Source: Brassica napus (taxonomy: Eukaryota; Streptophyta; Magnoliopsida; Brassicales; Brassicaceae). From it: 64,000 bases of DNA. Location of the stretch: assembly GCF_020379485.1 (NCBI RefSeq), contig NC_063443.1:17231531-17295530 (forward strand). Direction: 5' to 3'. The notes beneath the pieces were generated by a model that saw only the letters and a program-made list of their open reading frames with translations, was not told the DNA's origin and made no database searches. This document shows positions 36,406 to 48,842 of this stretch, piece after piece (the stretch's first letter is position 1; the number at the start of each line of letters is the position of its first letter). The position numbers and the translations under genes are program-made.

Positions 36406-39400
36406 CGTGTACGCAGGGGCGAAGCCAGGAAGTTTTTATCACGGGTGCACTATTATTAAAGTAAATAATATTAAATAAATTATGAAAATATTAAAAAAGT
36501 ATTAAAAACAACATTTTTATGTTAAAAACAACATTTTACAAAAGCATCCTTCTTTCACTCATGGCTTGAAATCGAATCAACACTTCTTCGTTTGTGACAT
36601 CGTCAAGCAATTCCTTTTCGATAAAACAAATGAGATAATCACTTAAAAAATGATCTCCCATTCGATTTCGTAAAGATGTCTTCACTAGTTTCATTGCTGA
36701 GAAGCATCTTTCAACACTTGCAGTAGCAACCGGCAAAGTCAAAACCAACTTCAAAAGTCTATAAACCAAAGGATGTGCAATATGCTTTTGTGTTTCTACC
36801 ATCAGAAGAGAAAGATCTCCAAGACTCTTCAGATTTTTAAATCGTTGATCATGTCGTACATTGTCGATGAAAATACCAAGTTGTTGCTCAAGCGATAAAC
36901 AGTCCATAAAACTGAAGTCATCTGGATAGAACTTAGCCAACTTCACCAACTTTGACTTGTCAAATCCACGAAAAGCACCAATAGGATTTAAGGAAGCCAT
37001 ACAAATAAGCAGCTCAGTGTTTACCTCAGTAAAACGATCGTTGAATTCCTGAAGTTGCAAATCCAAAGTTGCATTAAAGCAATGAACCTTATAGTGATGC
37101 AAATTAGTGATGTTGGTTTTTTCCTTGGCCTCCGAGAATCGATAAAACCTTCTTCCATATCGAGCATCTGAGTATCATGTTTCTCACAAAAAGAAGAAAT
37201 TGTCAACATAAGTGAATCCCATCCATCATCTCTTACTCTCTGTAATTCCCGCTTAGTAGATTCTACTAGTGACATAGCATTCAAAATGTCTTGATTTTTG
37301 CTTTGCAAAGCCATTGATAGATTCTCACATATTCCCAAAATAAGTAACATCAGATGCATATAGAACACACAATCAAATGTCTGAGCATACTTGAGAAGAC
37401 CATATGCCTGGCATCTCTTAGAATCATCGGCGCCTTCCTCTTCGATATACTCAAGAACTTTAATAATAGTAGAAAACAACCCAACCAAACGCAACAACGT
37501 TTTATAATGAGAACCCCACCTTGTAGTTCCAGGCCTTTGAAAAGAAATTTCTTGATTCTGTCCTTTCCCAGTGTTAATGTCACCACTAGCAATTCCAACA
37601 TTTATCTCGTCTCGATAATTTTCCCGGACTTTATCTTTCCGTTTGCAAGAAGCTCCAACCACATTCAGTAACATAGAAACCATATCAAAGAAATCAGCAA
37701 TCTCAAATATCTTTTTCGCAACAGCCACTACAACCAACTGAAGTTGATGAGCAAAGCAATGAACATAATATGCAGAGCTGTTTTCTTTAGTAATCAATGA
37801 TCGCAACCCATTGAACTCTCCTTTCATATTACTAGCTCCGTCATAACCTTGTCCTCTCACTTTTTTTAAGCTCAGTCCATACTTAGCAAACAACTCATCA
37901 ATAGCATGCTTCAAAGATAAAGAAGAAGTCTCTTTCACATGGACAACTCCAACGAACCTTTCTTTGACTGCTCCTTTCTTATCAACAAATCGAAAAACAA
38001 CAGCCATCTGTTCTTTGTCAGACACATCAGCAGATTCATCTACTAATAGACCAAACACTCCGTTATCAATTTCTTCTATAACAGATTTCACCACTTCTTC
38101 TGCAAAAGCGTTTACAATGTCCTTTTGAATCTCTGAAGAAACCATCTTGTTATTTCCCGGAGCATTCTCCAAAACAACTTTTCTTATAATATCATTGTGA
38201 TCAGCTGTGTATTTCAGAAGTTCTAAAAAGTTGCCTTTGTTAGAAGAATCTTCTCCTTCTCTATGACCTCGAAAAGCTAATCCTTGTCGCAATAAGTATC
38301 TAGAAACATCAACAGAAGCATTTAATCTGATACGATACTCATTTTTCATCGCATTAGTCTTCTTATACATAGCATGCACTATGGATTGACCTTGATTCAT
38401 CAAATCATCACACTTCTTGACAGCATTATTGTGAGAACTGTTAAGCTCTCCTACATGGAAAGATAACCTATCAGGCTTATGCCAATTCGAGAATCCATCC
38501 CTCACAAATCCAGGATACGCATCATCTCTAAACAAGTAGCAACACAAACAATAAGCTTTTTCCTCTGATACACTATACTCTAGCCAATTACCATACAGAC
38601 CAAACCAAGCTGGATTGAATCGTCTCATTTTACCACCTATGAGTCTCTTTTCAAAGTTATGACCAAGTGGTTGACACGGGCCTCTAAGAAGGTACTTGCG
38701 TCTTACCTCATCGACTTGATTTGCATTATAATCCTTGATATTTTTTCTTTTAGCAGGATCCCACGGCAAATCATCAGTATCATTAGATGGTAAGGTGTTA
38801 TCAGATGGTGAAACTGATGCTGGTTTGTAGTACCGTTCCATTGATTAATCTACAAAACCAAAAACATAACATAAATAAAAACATACGGTCTAGCAAAAAT
38901 ATTATTCATAAAAATTATAAGTAAGTAAAACCTGTAAACGATCAATTCTAATCAAGAGTACAGCCTCTATCTTTGACCTTGGACTTGTACGACTGAAACA
39001 AAAATTCAGATGATATTTAAATAATTACTAATCATAGACATTGACATTGTTGGAACAATTGAACAATTCAAAGCATAATTGCATAAACATAAATAATATT
39101 TAATTAATTACCAGTTTTGTATGGTAGACAAGAGAAAAAAAACTCTCTCAATTAGATTTGATGATTTGTACTTGCACGTTTCACGTTTAAGAAGAAGCTT
39201 GGAAGATTAAAATTTTGTATCAGCCGTAGACATAACTAAGAATAGTTAGGGTTTAACAAAAAAAAAGTGTAGAGAATATAATTGGGCTTTGGAGTTAATT
39301 TAATCTTTAATGGGTTTAGTTGTTTTTTCTTTTTATTTTCATTATGGTTTGGTACAGATTTTTTAAGGGTGCACAATCATAAATTCATAACAGTTAACAT

Positions 39401-39470
39401 TAAATTTTCAAAAAATTGGGTGTGCACGTGCACCCTCTTTCCACTGGGTAGCTTCGCCCCTGCGTGTACG
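36406..39470 (-). mobile_element. hAT transposon, full length, with perfect 8-bp target duplication
   Basis: CGTGTACG flanks the element exactly at 36406-36413 and 39463-39470. The termini are the inverted repeat CAGGGGCGAAGC (36414) and GCTTCGCCCCTG (to 39462). The element is 3049 bases and holds one transposase gene on the minus strand. The identical duplications and clean ends point to a fairly recent insertion. Confidence 0.93.
36536..38841 (-). pseudogene. hAT transposase (TTF zinc finger, DUF4371, hAT dimerisation), one frameshift
   Basis: The gene starts MERYYKPASVSPSDNT at 38841. Near residues 70-150 is the TTF-type zinc-finger region (KAYCLCCYLF and DGFSNWHK). The DUF4371/RNase H-like core follows, with LLVDESADVSDKEQMAVVFR and GQGYDGASNMKGEFNGL, whose Asp residues are likely catalytic, and TTRWGSHYKTL. 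The frame is lost within the T6 run at 37117-37122 (A6 in the coding sense). Beyond it, in another frame, the sequence continues from NITNLHHYKVHCF to the hATC dimerisation segment VATASVERCFSAMKLVK and ends at 36536. Everything else appears intact, about 760 residues in all. A one-base indel or sequencing error explains the break; without it the element would look autonomous. Confidence 0.85.
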
Positions 39471-41140
39471 TAAACGTGGACAGGGGTACACACGAACGCG
39501 TCAACACATCACATGCTGCATATCCATCATAATCTATAGACTCTAGCATTTGTCACATCGATCGTGTGAGCCCATTTTGCTTATTAATTTATTCACTGGC
39601 ACACGCATGCTTTGATTAATACAACATTGCTGCAGGTCACCAAGTTATAGTATCTAAACTAAACTCAATATTACAACAAGACATCCAATACCAAACAAAA
39701 GATACAAGCCATGTACTAGTAAGTACTGATTATATACATTCTTTGTGGTGAGACCAGGGCAGTGAGTCACTGACGTTATGTAAGGGGAAAAAGTTCCATT
39801 TTGAGTAATCTTTTGTTTAATATCTGACAAATTCTATTACCGTTTGTGGACTTTTTTTTTTTACTTTTAACTAATCTATATCCCACGCCTAAATAAATGT
39901 AAATGATCTAAACTAAAGTCGTAATCGAGAGACAAGAAATTAAAGTTGAGTCAAGGGACCTTAATGTTCATGAAAAGTATATATCATCACATGGAAGTCC
40001 AATAAAGTTATCCCAAAGTTTGAATAATAAACAAGTGAATATAATTGATTGTTTAATTTTTTGCAGAACAATGCACGAACCCAATAACAGTTCACTAACC
40101 CAAAAAAACGTTCAAAGAATATCTAAAAATCTTAGGAGATATCACATCAAATCCTCCAATTAGAATCTGGATCCGTTGCTCCATCGCATTCACAACGACT
40201 CCTCAATGACATTATTCGCTACAACTAAACAAAGAGGATAGTTCCAAAGTAATCAATTATGTATATATAAGTCCAATCTTAATCACACGTTTTAGTTTTA
40301 ATTGCTATATACTGTTAGCAACTGACCATTCTTTGACGCACGAACACAGATTACTAGTGCTCGTCAAAAAGTCTATAGTATTCTTGTTTTCTTGACATAA
40401 GAAACCATTTTATTACTTAAATAGTTAAATTTAAAGTAGTTCGGCGGACAACACTTGAATAGAATAAACAACCAAACAAAAAATCATATGAAAAGATCAA
40501 ACAATTCTAACTAAGGCCAACAATTTCACCATATCCCCCAAAAATATAGGATATCACGAAGTCATGGAATCTCTTTTCATTTCTTTTATCTTCTTCACCT
40601 CTGTCAAAAAAATCAGCGCCTGAGGTTCTTTTATCATATTTATTAAGTCTTTGCAATTTGTCATAAAATCTTAACATGTCGAATGATGAAACATGTTGTC
40701 AATTGTTCATCTTAACGCTTCTATCTCCGAATCTGAATGCAAAACAGATTTAAATTCCAATTTATACTTGTATGCAGTGTATAAATAGATTACACAACGT
40801 ACTGTATTTACTTTCTATCGATCCTTTTCTAATTGCTTAAAACTCTTATAATATTTTCAAATATATATATGGAATTGAGATTTACAATTCTATATGTGAT
40901 ATACAATTGAGATTTAATTTGTTAGATTTCCAAAATTATCAATCGTAATAGTATACAAAGTTATCCTACTTACTAAGTCGGTGATTGTACGTAACCTATA
41001 TTGAGTGTGACATGATACAGTATCATCATCATCATTCGGATTAATTGACGACTAGGACATTGTATCCGAGTCTTATGAGAACGAACTTTCCTTATAGGAA
41101 GATCCAAAGGAGTAATAATTGTTTATTTTGACAAAGACCC
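39471..41140. other. Intergenic AT-rich region
   Basis: No gene or structured repeat is recognised between the hAT element and the next MITE. Confidence 0.5.
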
Positions 41141-41330
41141 TTAGGGCAACATTATTGGGAGTGCCTTAAGCCATCCTTTAGGGGAAGGGGGTGGGGACCG
41201 AGGAAGAAAGAGAAGGGAAAATCCCTTAATTAAGGGTTGTCCCTTACTCTTTAATGACCAAAAAAAAAAAAAAAAAAAATAAGGGACTCTCTCCCTCTCT
41301 CTCTTCATCCCACCAATAATGTTGCTCTTA
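41141..41330. mobile_element. MITE, GGGCAACATTATTGG family, copy 1
   Basis: The left end GGGCAACATTATTGGGAG and the reverse complement of the right end (GAGCAACATTATTGGTGGG) form inverted repeats. TTA flanks both sides (41141-41143, 41328-41330). Internally GGGGAAGGGGGTGGG, TTAATTAAGG, an A run and CTCTCCCTCTCTCTTCATCC recur in the copy at 53878-54062. Confidence 0.75.
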
Positions 41331-41537
41331 TGTCTCCTCCTTTACACTTACGTACGTGCAATAATTCAATGGATTTAACAAACTCCAATATTAAAAACAA
41401 AAAAAAAGATGATCTTCTCACAGCATTTCCCAGAAATAAATCAAATTAATATTCTATTTACATCAGTTTAGACCAAAATTAAACCACAAAACTTACAGAA
41501 ATAAAAAGGGAGAATGATTAATAAAATCTTTTGAACT

Positions 41538-41849
41538 TCAAGGAGAAGGAGTCCCAGTAGTACTACTTAAACCGATGTCATTGTGTTTTCTTGAAGGACC
41601 AGAAGCTGGAACCGGAAACTGACGTGGCAAGAACCCCAAAAACTGTACATTTTTGTGATCTTGTACTTGACGATTGTGATGATGATGAGGTGGTGAAACT
41701 ACGTCGGGTTGTTTAGGTGGTGAACTCGTGCTGAACATGTTCGTGGTTGTAGCTCCATTGCAGCAACTCAAAATAACAAGAAGAAGACCTAGACTAAGGA
41801 TTGTTCTCCTGAGTTGGTTGGTTCTTGATCTGCGGGTTCGAGAAGACAT
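41538..41849 (-). CDS. IDL3: IDA-like signalling peptide precursor
   Basis: A single exon of 103 codons. A basic start (MSSRTRRSRTNQLRR) precedes a hydrophobic signal sequence (ILSLGLLLVILSCC, about 17-30), then a variable, His-rich linker. Near the C-terminus the EPIP-type motif FPVPASGPSRKHN (about 78-90) is flanked by LGFLPRQ and DIGLSS. The family member IDA gives a secreted hydroxyproline-containing peptide read by HAESA/HSL receptor kinases in organ separation. The Pro residues at 79 and 81 and the SRKHN end fit that. Gene position matches IDL3 (At5g09805). No intron is needed, in keeping with the family. Confidence 0.87.
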   Translation of the reverse strand: MSSRTRRSRTNQLRRTILSLGLLLVILSCCNGATTTNMFSTSSPPKQPDVVSPPHHHHNRQVQDHKNVQFLGFLPRQFPVPASGPSRKHNDIGLSSTTGTPSP

Positions 41850-43416
41850 CTGATGAACTAAAGATTGGAGGAGACGATGAGAGAAAACGAGAGCGAGAGA
41901 GAGAGTGGGAAAATATTTTTGTTTGTTTGAATGGTTTTTAGGTAGAATTATTTAATATTTAAAGGCGTTTTTTTGTTTGTTGATGGGTGATGCAATGAAG
42001 GAGGCTGTGAATTGTTGACAGCAAGAAATATGGGCACATCAAGAGAGAGATAGAATGTGACTGAAAGATGTTGATTTGTGGTTCTATTCGTATGTTTTTT
42101 ATTTACTTATGGTTCAATTCGTATGGTTCTTTTCTCTTCTTATTTCGTACGTGTGTTTCTTTTTATGTAAGGAAACTACAGAACCTAATTCCAAACTAAG
42201 CATGTTTTCCGTAGTCAAGTAAGAAAGCTTACTAGTCTGAACAGACTATTAGGTTTAGCGTTACTTATAGCTGTCTTTAATTGGGGTTAACTGGTAATTA
42301 TCACATAGTTCTGAGATTTCTAATTTTCTTTTAACGAGTATTGTCATTGTTGTTTGCTTTTTTATATATGTCAATAAGTAATATATTATCATATAAGCGA
42401 AATGAAAAAGGAATAGGCGACAAAGAGAGAAGAAAATGACATTAGAAATAATTAGTGGTGGGTCAAGGCAAAGCTTTTTCACTTCATATTGTCCAAAAAA
42501 TTATATTCATTTGCTTTAGTCCAATATTGTATGTAAACGATCTCTAACGATTAGTTGAGCTAGCCAACGAGGCATTAGCATAGATACCTCTCTTATGTAG
42601 AATTATAGATTGACATTTTACAACCAAATAAGTTTGAGTTAGAACATGACTTGACTGTAACTCACTCAATACAACTACTATACCACAAGACACGGAACAA
42701 GCAATATACATTACTATACATTTCTGCCACAAAATATCATCATCAACTGTTTACCTAATGAACATTGTTCCTCAATATAATCTACGCAAAGCCCATAGGT
42801 TTTACCAAATAATGCAAACCTAATGAGTTGTATCCTCTTTTGCGGCATAAATATTTAAGTGGAATTGCCTTTATTACCGACAAGATGTTAGAAGAGCAGA
42901 AGGAAACTGAAAATAGAAGGCAACAACAGTAGTTATGTCAGAAGAATCAAGAAATAAAAAAAGCTTGTCCTATTCAAGTTTTTTTTTGGTAAAATTGTCC
43001 TATTCAAGTTTCTAAGCATTACTGTATCAACACTGTCTAATTCTACTATTACAACCCGCAACGTTCACGCGTTTTCTTCAATGCATCGCTCTCATTGAAG
43101 TTTTTTCTTTGTTGGTATGTCTACCCTGAGCTCCATGTATGTAACCAATTGAAATTCTATATAATTAGTGTTGTTGACGCAGGTCGGGCCAGAACATTTT
43201 AAATCTACCCACATAAACATCCATTTTCTCCTTGGTTCAGTTAAACCAAATCAACGTTTGTTATTTTTAGTAATTTAAATCAAATTTGTAATGGGCTGAA
43301 CTAAATAGCCCACTAACTATTTTTTCTTTCTCTCCACACTTTTATGAATTTGTGTTAGCTTCCATGTACAGTAATGTCAACAAGTTGTAAATATTTCAAG
43401 TTTGTACCTAAGAGGC
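41850..43416. other. Intergenic region upstream of IDL3
   Basis: The part next to IDL3 should hold its promoter. The rest is AT-rich with no gene or repeat that I can support. Confidence 0.45.
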
Positions 43417-44911
43417 TAAGAGCATATGCAATGGTGTACTCCACCTTAGAATCCTTAGGAATATTTTAGTAATATTTTTTTTTGTTTTTTATTTTTTTGA
43501 ATAGCTAAGGATTCCAATTAAAACTGTGTCTCCAATGGTGTTTCCAAACATGGAATTCTTAGGAATAAAAAAATAAAATTTCCATTACAAGATTCTCTCC
43601 TCTTTCAGCTATATTCACGATCTCAGCATCAGTGACTTGCTTGTTCCTCGTTGGTGTCCAATGCAGACTTATCCATCTCATCATCAGAATCAATCACGTT
43701 TTCAAAGTTAAAAAAAAGGGATTCGCCTGCACGTTTAATTGAAACAAATGTCACTATATGCATCCAAACAAGTTGTTCATTACAAGAATGGTGAAGTAAC
43801 TAACAACTACCTTTGGTCGTGGAGTAACTGCTTCAAAACTTCTAAACTGAGGATCAGTGAAGTCAGGAGCCTGCAGTATAATATAAGCTCCTTTGTTTCT
43901 ATACCTCTCCTCCGTTGCCTGTATGACACCAACAATCAGCATAACTCATCCTTAGTAACATCATTCTCGCTTTTACCATTGCCATCTTCATCATCCTTAC
44001 TTTGCTTTGCTTGAAGTTTTTCAAAGACATTATCAAGAGGAGGATCTCCGGGTCTTCGAAACTCTTGTTTCCATATATTAACCTCATAAGCCTCTTTTTG
44101 GCTCAGCACAAACTCCCTTAGCTAAATTCAAAATCAATTGCACTTCTCAAGATCTGTGACTAATCCGGTAAATAAAGTTTGACAACATTTTTTATCATTA
44201 CCTCAGTCACTTCCTTCCCATTCTGCATATTGAACATCACCGTGCTTCGATCCACAGCCATGAATCTCAATCCTAACCCACCTGTTATCAAAACTTTCGT
44301 CCATCTCATGGCAATCTCCACCACCATATCTTCATGACCAAATTTCTTTTAAAAACTCACGACTTTTTCAATCACATGAATGGATTCGTCGTTCTGTTTA
44401 CCTTAGTACGGTGGACGCCTAACCGGAGCACATGTCGGAGAATTCCGGAGGCGGATCGAACTCCGGCGTCGCTGCTTTACTCCCCCACTGTTTCCATGAT
44501 TCGTCTTCTTCGTTGTCTTCCACGTCGTCTAAATCGTCGCTGATCTCGATCCGTCGTTTCCATGCTTCGACAGATCCGTACGAGATCAGAAGAAAAACGA
44601 GAGGAAAGCTTTTTTCTCGCCTTCGTCGCCTTTCTCGTCAAAAGAAATCAAGAACTGCACAATCGCCTCTTTGTTGCCCAGAGCAATTTTTTTTTATTGA
44701 GTCAAGAATGAATTGTTTTTTTTTCAAACGAAATACAGTACTCTCCCCCCACCCAATGCCAAGCCGCCACGTCTATAAGGATTTGGTCCTTAAAATCCTT
44801 ATTTACAGACCAATCCTTAGCTAACTAAGTGTGTATATTATTATTATATTGCTAATAACCTAGGATTAAGAGCTAAGGATTCCTCTTCATCCCCCATTGC
44901 GGGTGCTCTAA
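43417..44911. mobile_element. PIF/Harbinger-type TIR element carrying a host gene fragment
   Basis: The left end GAGCATATGCAATGG (43420) and the reverse complement of the right end (GAGCACCCGCAATGG, at 44908) form inverted repeats. A shared GAATCCTTAG lies further in, and TAA flanks both sides (43417-43419, 44909-44911). The interior contains GC-richer exon-like DNA on the minus strand and no transposase. This is the arrangement of gene-capturing (Pack-type) TIR transposons. Confidence 0.68.
43640..44600 (-). pseudogene. Captured multi-exon plant gene of unknown identity
   Basis: Minus-strand segments read as successive exons. The first (about 44600-44430) contains SVEAWKRRIEISDDLDDVED and ATPEFDPPPEFSDMCSG. 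The second (about 44337-44206) contains VEIAMRWTKVLITGGLGLRF and MAVDRSTVMFNMQNGKEVTE and ends at a GT donor. The third (from about 44122) contains LREFVLSQKEAYEVNIWKQE and FRRPGDPPLDNVFEKLQAKQ but meets a stop after KDELC. A fourth (about 43925-43812) contains FTDPQFRSFEAVTPRPK before a GT. A last (about 43700-43640) contains VIDSDDEMDKSALDTNEEQ and a stop. Introns are retained. I do not recognise the source gene. It looks broken at the third exon, though another splice form cannot be excluded. Confidence 0.5.
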
Positions 44912-45486
44912 GAGACACCATCTTAGTGTGATTTAGATAAATTCTACAATTAGTGAATACATTATGATGAACTTTTAAAAGATTATTAACCTTTAAATAG
45001 GCCTTTCAAAAACATTGAAATCTTTATATTTTGATTTTCCTATAATATTTTCAACCTTTTATGTGAGAAATAAAACAATAAAATATATATAAAATCACAA
45101 AACATAAATTTTTATAATTTTATATACGAGTTCAATTTTGTATTCATATACAAATAACATATTATAATCAATAAATTTGTTTCCTTGATAATTGTTTTGT
45201 ATATTAGAAACAGAAATATATATGATTTACCAGGAAAAGATTTGATCCTTGCAAACTTATCTCTTGCAATGTGTATTAACGACAAGCACAATCTGCAGCC
45301 TACCATCAATGTTTGAACTTGTCAAAGGTTTAAAAATAATTAAAAACCCCGAAAAAAAGGGAAATTACAAAGCAAGAACCCAAATAACACTCCAGGTGAT
45401 GCGCACATCAGTTTTCAATGCTCACACGCGGTGCACATTAGCCCCAACCAATCAAAACCCATCTCCGGCGAGACTGACTCTTCGTC
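44912..45486 (+). promoter_or_regulatory. ATXR5 upstream region
   Basis: AT-rich to about 45340, then a GC-richer stretch (ACGCGGTGCACATT and CCAACCAATC near 45426-45460) that is probably ATXR5 promoter and leader. No gene is seen. Confidence 0.35.
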
Positions 45487-47118
45487 ATGGCCACGTGGAA
45501 AGCCTCTTCCTCCTCCTCCCCAGCATCGTCTCCTTCCCGTCGTTTCATCTCCTATAGGAGAAGAACCAAGGCTTCACCACCGAAACGACCCTCCTCCGAA
45601 TCTCCACCGAGGAAGATGAGATCAATCGCCGACATAATGGCGAAATCTTCCCCCGTCGTCGAGCAGGAGCAAGACGACAGCTACGGTGACGTCACCTGCG
45701 AGAAATGCGACTCCGGAGAAAGAGACGATGAGCTTCTTTTATGCGATAAATGCGATAAAGGGTTTCACATGAAATGTCTCCGACCGATCATGGTTCGTGT
45801 CCCTGTCGGACCGTGGGTCTGTGTCGATTGTTCCGACCAACGACCTGTAAGAAGTAGGGATCGATCTTTTTTTTTTTGTTAAAGTTTGTAACTTTCGTAT
45901 GTTCTTTTATTCAATTTTTGATCTTTTGAATGTTTTAGGATTATCTCAGAAGAAGATTATGCATTTCTTTCGGATCGAAAAGCAAATTGATCAAACGGAG
46001 AAATCACAGCTGAGTCAAGGTAAGATGTTTCAGTTGATTAACAGTTTTAATGAGGATGAAAGAGCTGATCTTTATGGCTAATACATAGATGCTTCATTGA
46101 TTAATGCATTAGTAAGTGTGTGAAATTGAGTAAACTCCAGTTTTAATGGTGTCACTCGTTGTTTTGAAGAAGAGAGTAGAAAGCACCGGAGACGATCTTG
46201 CTCCTTGACTGTGAAGAAGAGGAGGAGAAAGCTATTACCTATGGTTCCATCAGAAGATCCTGAACAGAGATTTGCACAAATGGGCACACTTGCGTCTGCT
46301 TTAACAGCATTGGGTATCAAATACAGCGACGACTTGACTTATGTTCCAGGAATGGCTCCTCGGTCTGCTAATCGATCCAAGTTCGAGATAGGTGGCATGC
46401 AGGTACAAGACAAGACAATCTTTCAGCTCATTTTCAATAACTCTCTCAGTTAAAGTTACATATTTTCATTTTTTTTTGTGCAGGTGCTTGCGAAAGAAGA
46501 TTTGGAGACATTGGAGCTATGTAGAGCTATGTATAGACGAGGAGAGTGTCCTCCTCTTGTTGTGGTATTCGATCCACTTGAAGGGTATCTCTAGATTTCA
46601 TTCGATCAAATCTTCCCTTAATGACAAAGTATAGCTATAAACATTATTTTTTGTATCCGTGTAATACAGTTACACAGTTGAAGCAGATGGTCCAATTAAG
46701 GACTTAACATTCATAGCTGAATATACAGGGGACGTTGATTACTTAAAGAACCGCGAAAACGACGATTGTGACAGCATCATGACTCTCCTTCTGTCTGAAG
46801 ATCCATCGAAAACTCTTGTTATCTGTCCTGACAAGTATGGAAACATATCTCGCTTCATCAGTGGCATCAACAATCACAATAGGTAAAACCAAGATTTAGT
46901 ATCTTTTACAACCTTTGGGAAATCATCATCTTCATGACATCATTGATGGTGGTTGCAGGTTTGGTAAGAAGAAGCAGAACTGTAAATGCGTGAGGTACAG
47001 CGTGAATGGCGAGTGTCGGGTTCTTCTAGTGGCTACACGTGATATAGCGAAAGGGGAGAGGCTCTATTATGACTACAATGGTTATGAGCATGAGTATCCT
47101 ACTCACCTTTTCCTCTGA
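45487..47118 (+). CDS. ATXR5: Histone H3 lysine-27 monomethyltransferase, PHD-SET protein
   Basis: Six exons, 45487-45853, 45939-46019, 46170-46402, 46484-46584, 46670-46882 and 46959-47118, join to 384 residues. The Ser/Arg-rich N-terminus may be a plastid presequence, as reported for ATXR5. A PHD finger (about 69-118) has CEKCDSGERDDELLLCDKC. A PCNA-interacting box QKKIMHFF lies at about 126-133, and a KKRRRK basic tract follows. The SET domain (about 240-384) includes AEYTGDV, GNISRFISGINNHN and YYDYNGYEHEYPTHLFL. ATXR5 methylates newly deposited H3.1 at K27 behind replication forks and keeps heterochromatin from over-replicating. Gene order matches At5g09790. The acceptor at 46169 (GAAG|AA) is the least secure border. 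Confidence 0.93.
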
Positions 47119-47756
47119 TCTTTTTCACTTCAAACAGTTTCACAAGAGTCTCTGGATCAATTGGTCTTTATTTTGTTGCAAATTTACAGATCAAAATTAG
47201 AATACTTAGATTTAAACCGCATGGCCTTTGAAGAGGTTATGCATTCTTGATTATGAATGTTAGTTATATAGACTAATTATAACTTCTTTCGCAATACTTC
47301 TATTCAGTTTCAAAATGAAAATTTTAACTATTTTTCTTTGGAGAACTTTGCAAAATGATATTTTATTTATTTTATACTTCATCACTATGAAATTTTCATA
47401 ATATTGAGATTCATAGATATGGTATTACCTCATAGGATCATAAGGCCAAACCTATGGTGATTGATCTAAAGCAAGTTTAGACAAGCTCACAAACCAATGT
47501 ACAAAGATGAGATGCATATTCTGTCTTTATACAAAACGGTAATCGAGCAATATTATCCAGCTATAAGTTCTAAGGTTATAGATCCATTTTCTGCTCATAA
47601 GGAATGCTCACAATTCTCAGAACCAATTATAAAATTATACAGACTGCCCAAACAGGATTGTTACCTAGAAAGATATTTGGTATCACGAACATTTTATTAC
47701 GTCATCTATCTAGGAGTAAAGTAAATGTATTGAGAAAAATATGGACTGACTACGTG
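47119..47756. other. ATXR5 3' flank
   Basis: 3' UTR and AT-rich DNA. No supported gene. Confidence 0.4.
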
Positions 47757-48222
47757 GTAGGCATGAACATTTAGAGTTCCAATCGGGTTTTGGTTTTCGG
47801 GTTTATCAACATCAGTCCTATTCGGGACCGGTTTGGGTTTTATCGAATTCGGGCCGGAGTTAGTAAATCTCCAAACAACCGGTATAACCCATTGTACTTT
47901 CAGGTTCGGGTCTCAATCGGTTCTTCGATTTAAAAATACATGATTTGTACATATTTTGTAACTAAAACATATCGGTTCTTCGGATTTAAAATACATGATT
48001 TGTACATATTTTAATAGCCAAAACATAAGTAAAATCGATTCAGAAATAAGAGAAAACATCAAACGTGATCATTCACAATCAAGTGAAAGATAAACATAGT
48101 TAGTGATAGAAAGAAACCGCCACATTTTACCATCAACCTTCATGTAATAAATAATTATTTTAGAAGTTCAATAATATGTTAAAGTATTTTAGATACATAT
48201 TAAGAATTAATATCATATTTGG
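47757..48222 (-). mobile_element. Decayed relative of the TAGGGCTGGGCA hAT-type element
   Basis: CGGGTTTTGGTTTTCGGGTT words and the following block CATGATTTGTAC..CGATTCAGAAATAAG..CATCAAACGTGATCATTCA match, in reverse orientation, the interior of the element at 21151-22011. The ends are missing or mutated, so this is a fragment. Confidence 0.55.
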
Positions 48223-48229
48223 TAGCGAA

Positions 48230-48424
48230 GAAGCTAATCCCGCCTTTATCCTGTGGAGACACCAAGACATTCTTCTCTACAGCTCCATCATGGGATCCAT
48301 CGAGGTTGCTTACCAGCCTCTAATCGCAACAGCTACAACAGCGCTCGAAGCTTGGAACCTGCTTGCGTCGACATATGCCAAGCGGTCATATCAAGCAGCT
48401 CAAGCTTTGAGATCAACTATAGTT
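48230..48424 (+). mobile_element. Fragment of a Ty1/Copia gag gene
   Basis: The translated segment WRHQDILLYSSIMGSIEVAY followed by QPLIATATTALEAWNLLAST and YAKRSYQAAQALRS has the layout of the Copia gag (UBN2-like) region, with its W-x-x-Q-D and A-W-x-x-L-x-x-x-Y-A positions. It is open for about 60 codons and then runs into unrelated sequence. No LTR, protease or reverse transcriptase was found nearby. Confidence 0.6.
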
Positions 48425-48842
48425 TTTGTTTTTTTATTCTATTTTCATGGGCTTTGATCTTGTTTTTTGTTCAGACGAATGAAGATTTGTTCTTCTTGTC
48501 TTCTTGAAAGCTTTGAGACAATAGTGTTTGCCCAACTACTTCAGTTATCTATTTACTTCTATTATAAATGCATCTTTAGAAGAATATTGTCATACTCTAT
48601 TTCTCAAAAAATTAATCAACATACGCTAAATGAAACTTTCGACGATAATGAGCTTAGAGTGAGAGAAGATAAAAATCTCGAGGAAGCAAGCGGAGAAAGA
48701 GCATGACTGGTAAAGTAAACAAAACTTAGAGCAAAGAATAAAACATGCATGCACGAAAAAAATTGAAATCCAAACAACTTGAAAAGGAGAAGAAATATAA
48801 AGTATCAGATAACAATATGTGAAAGCGTTTTCAACACACTTA
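48425..48842. other. Spacer between Copia scrap and F-box pseudogene
   Basis: AT-rich with no recognised gene. Confidence 0.4.

Noticed and set aside
37354..37671. Plus-strand frame of 105 codons
   Set aside because: Antisense to the hAT transposase.
44432..44824. Plus-strand 130-codon frame
   Set aside because: Antisense to the captured gene fragment, whose minus-strand peptides and splice sites are more convincing.
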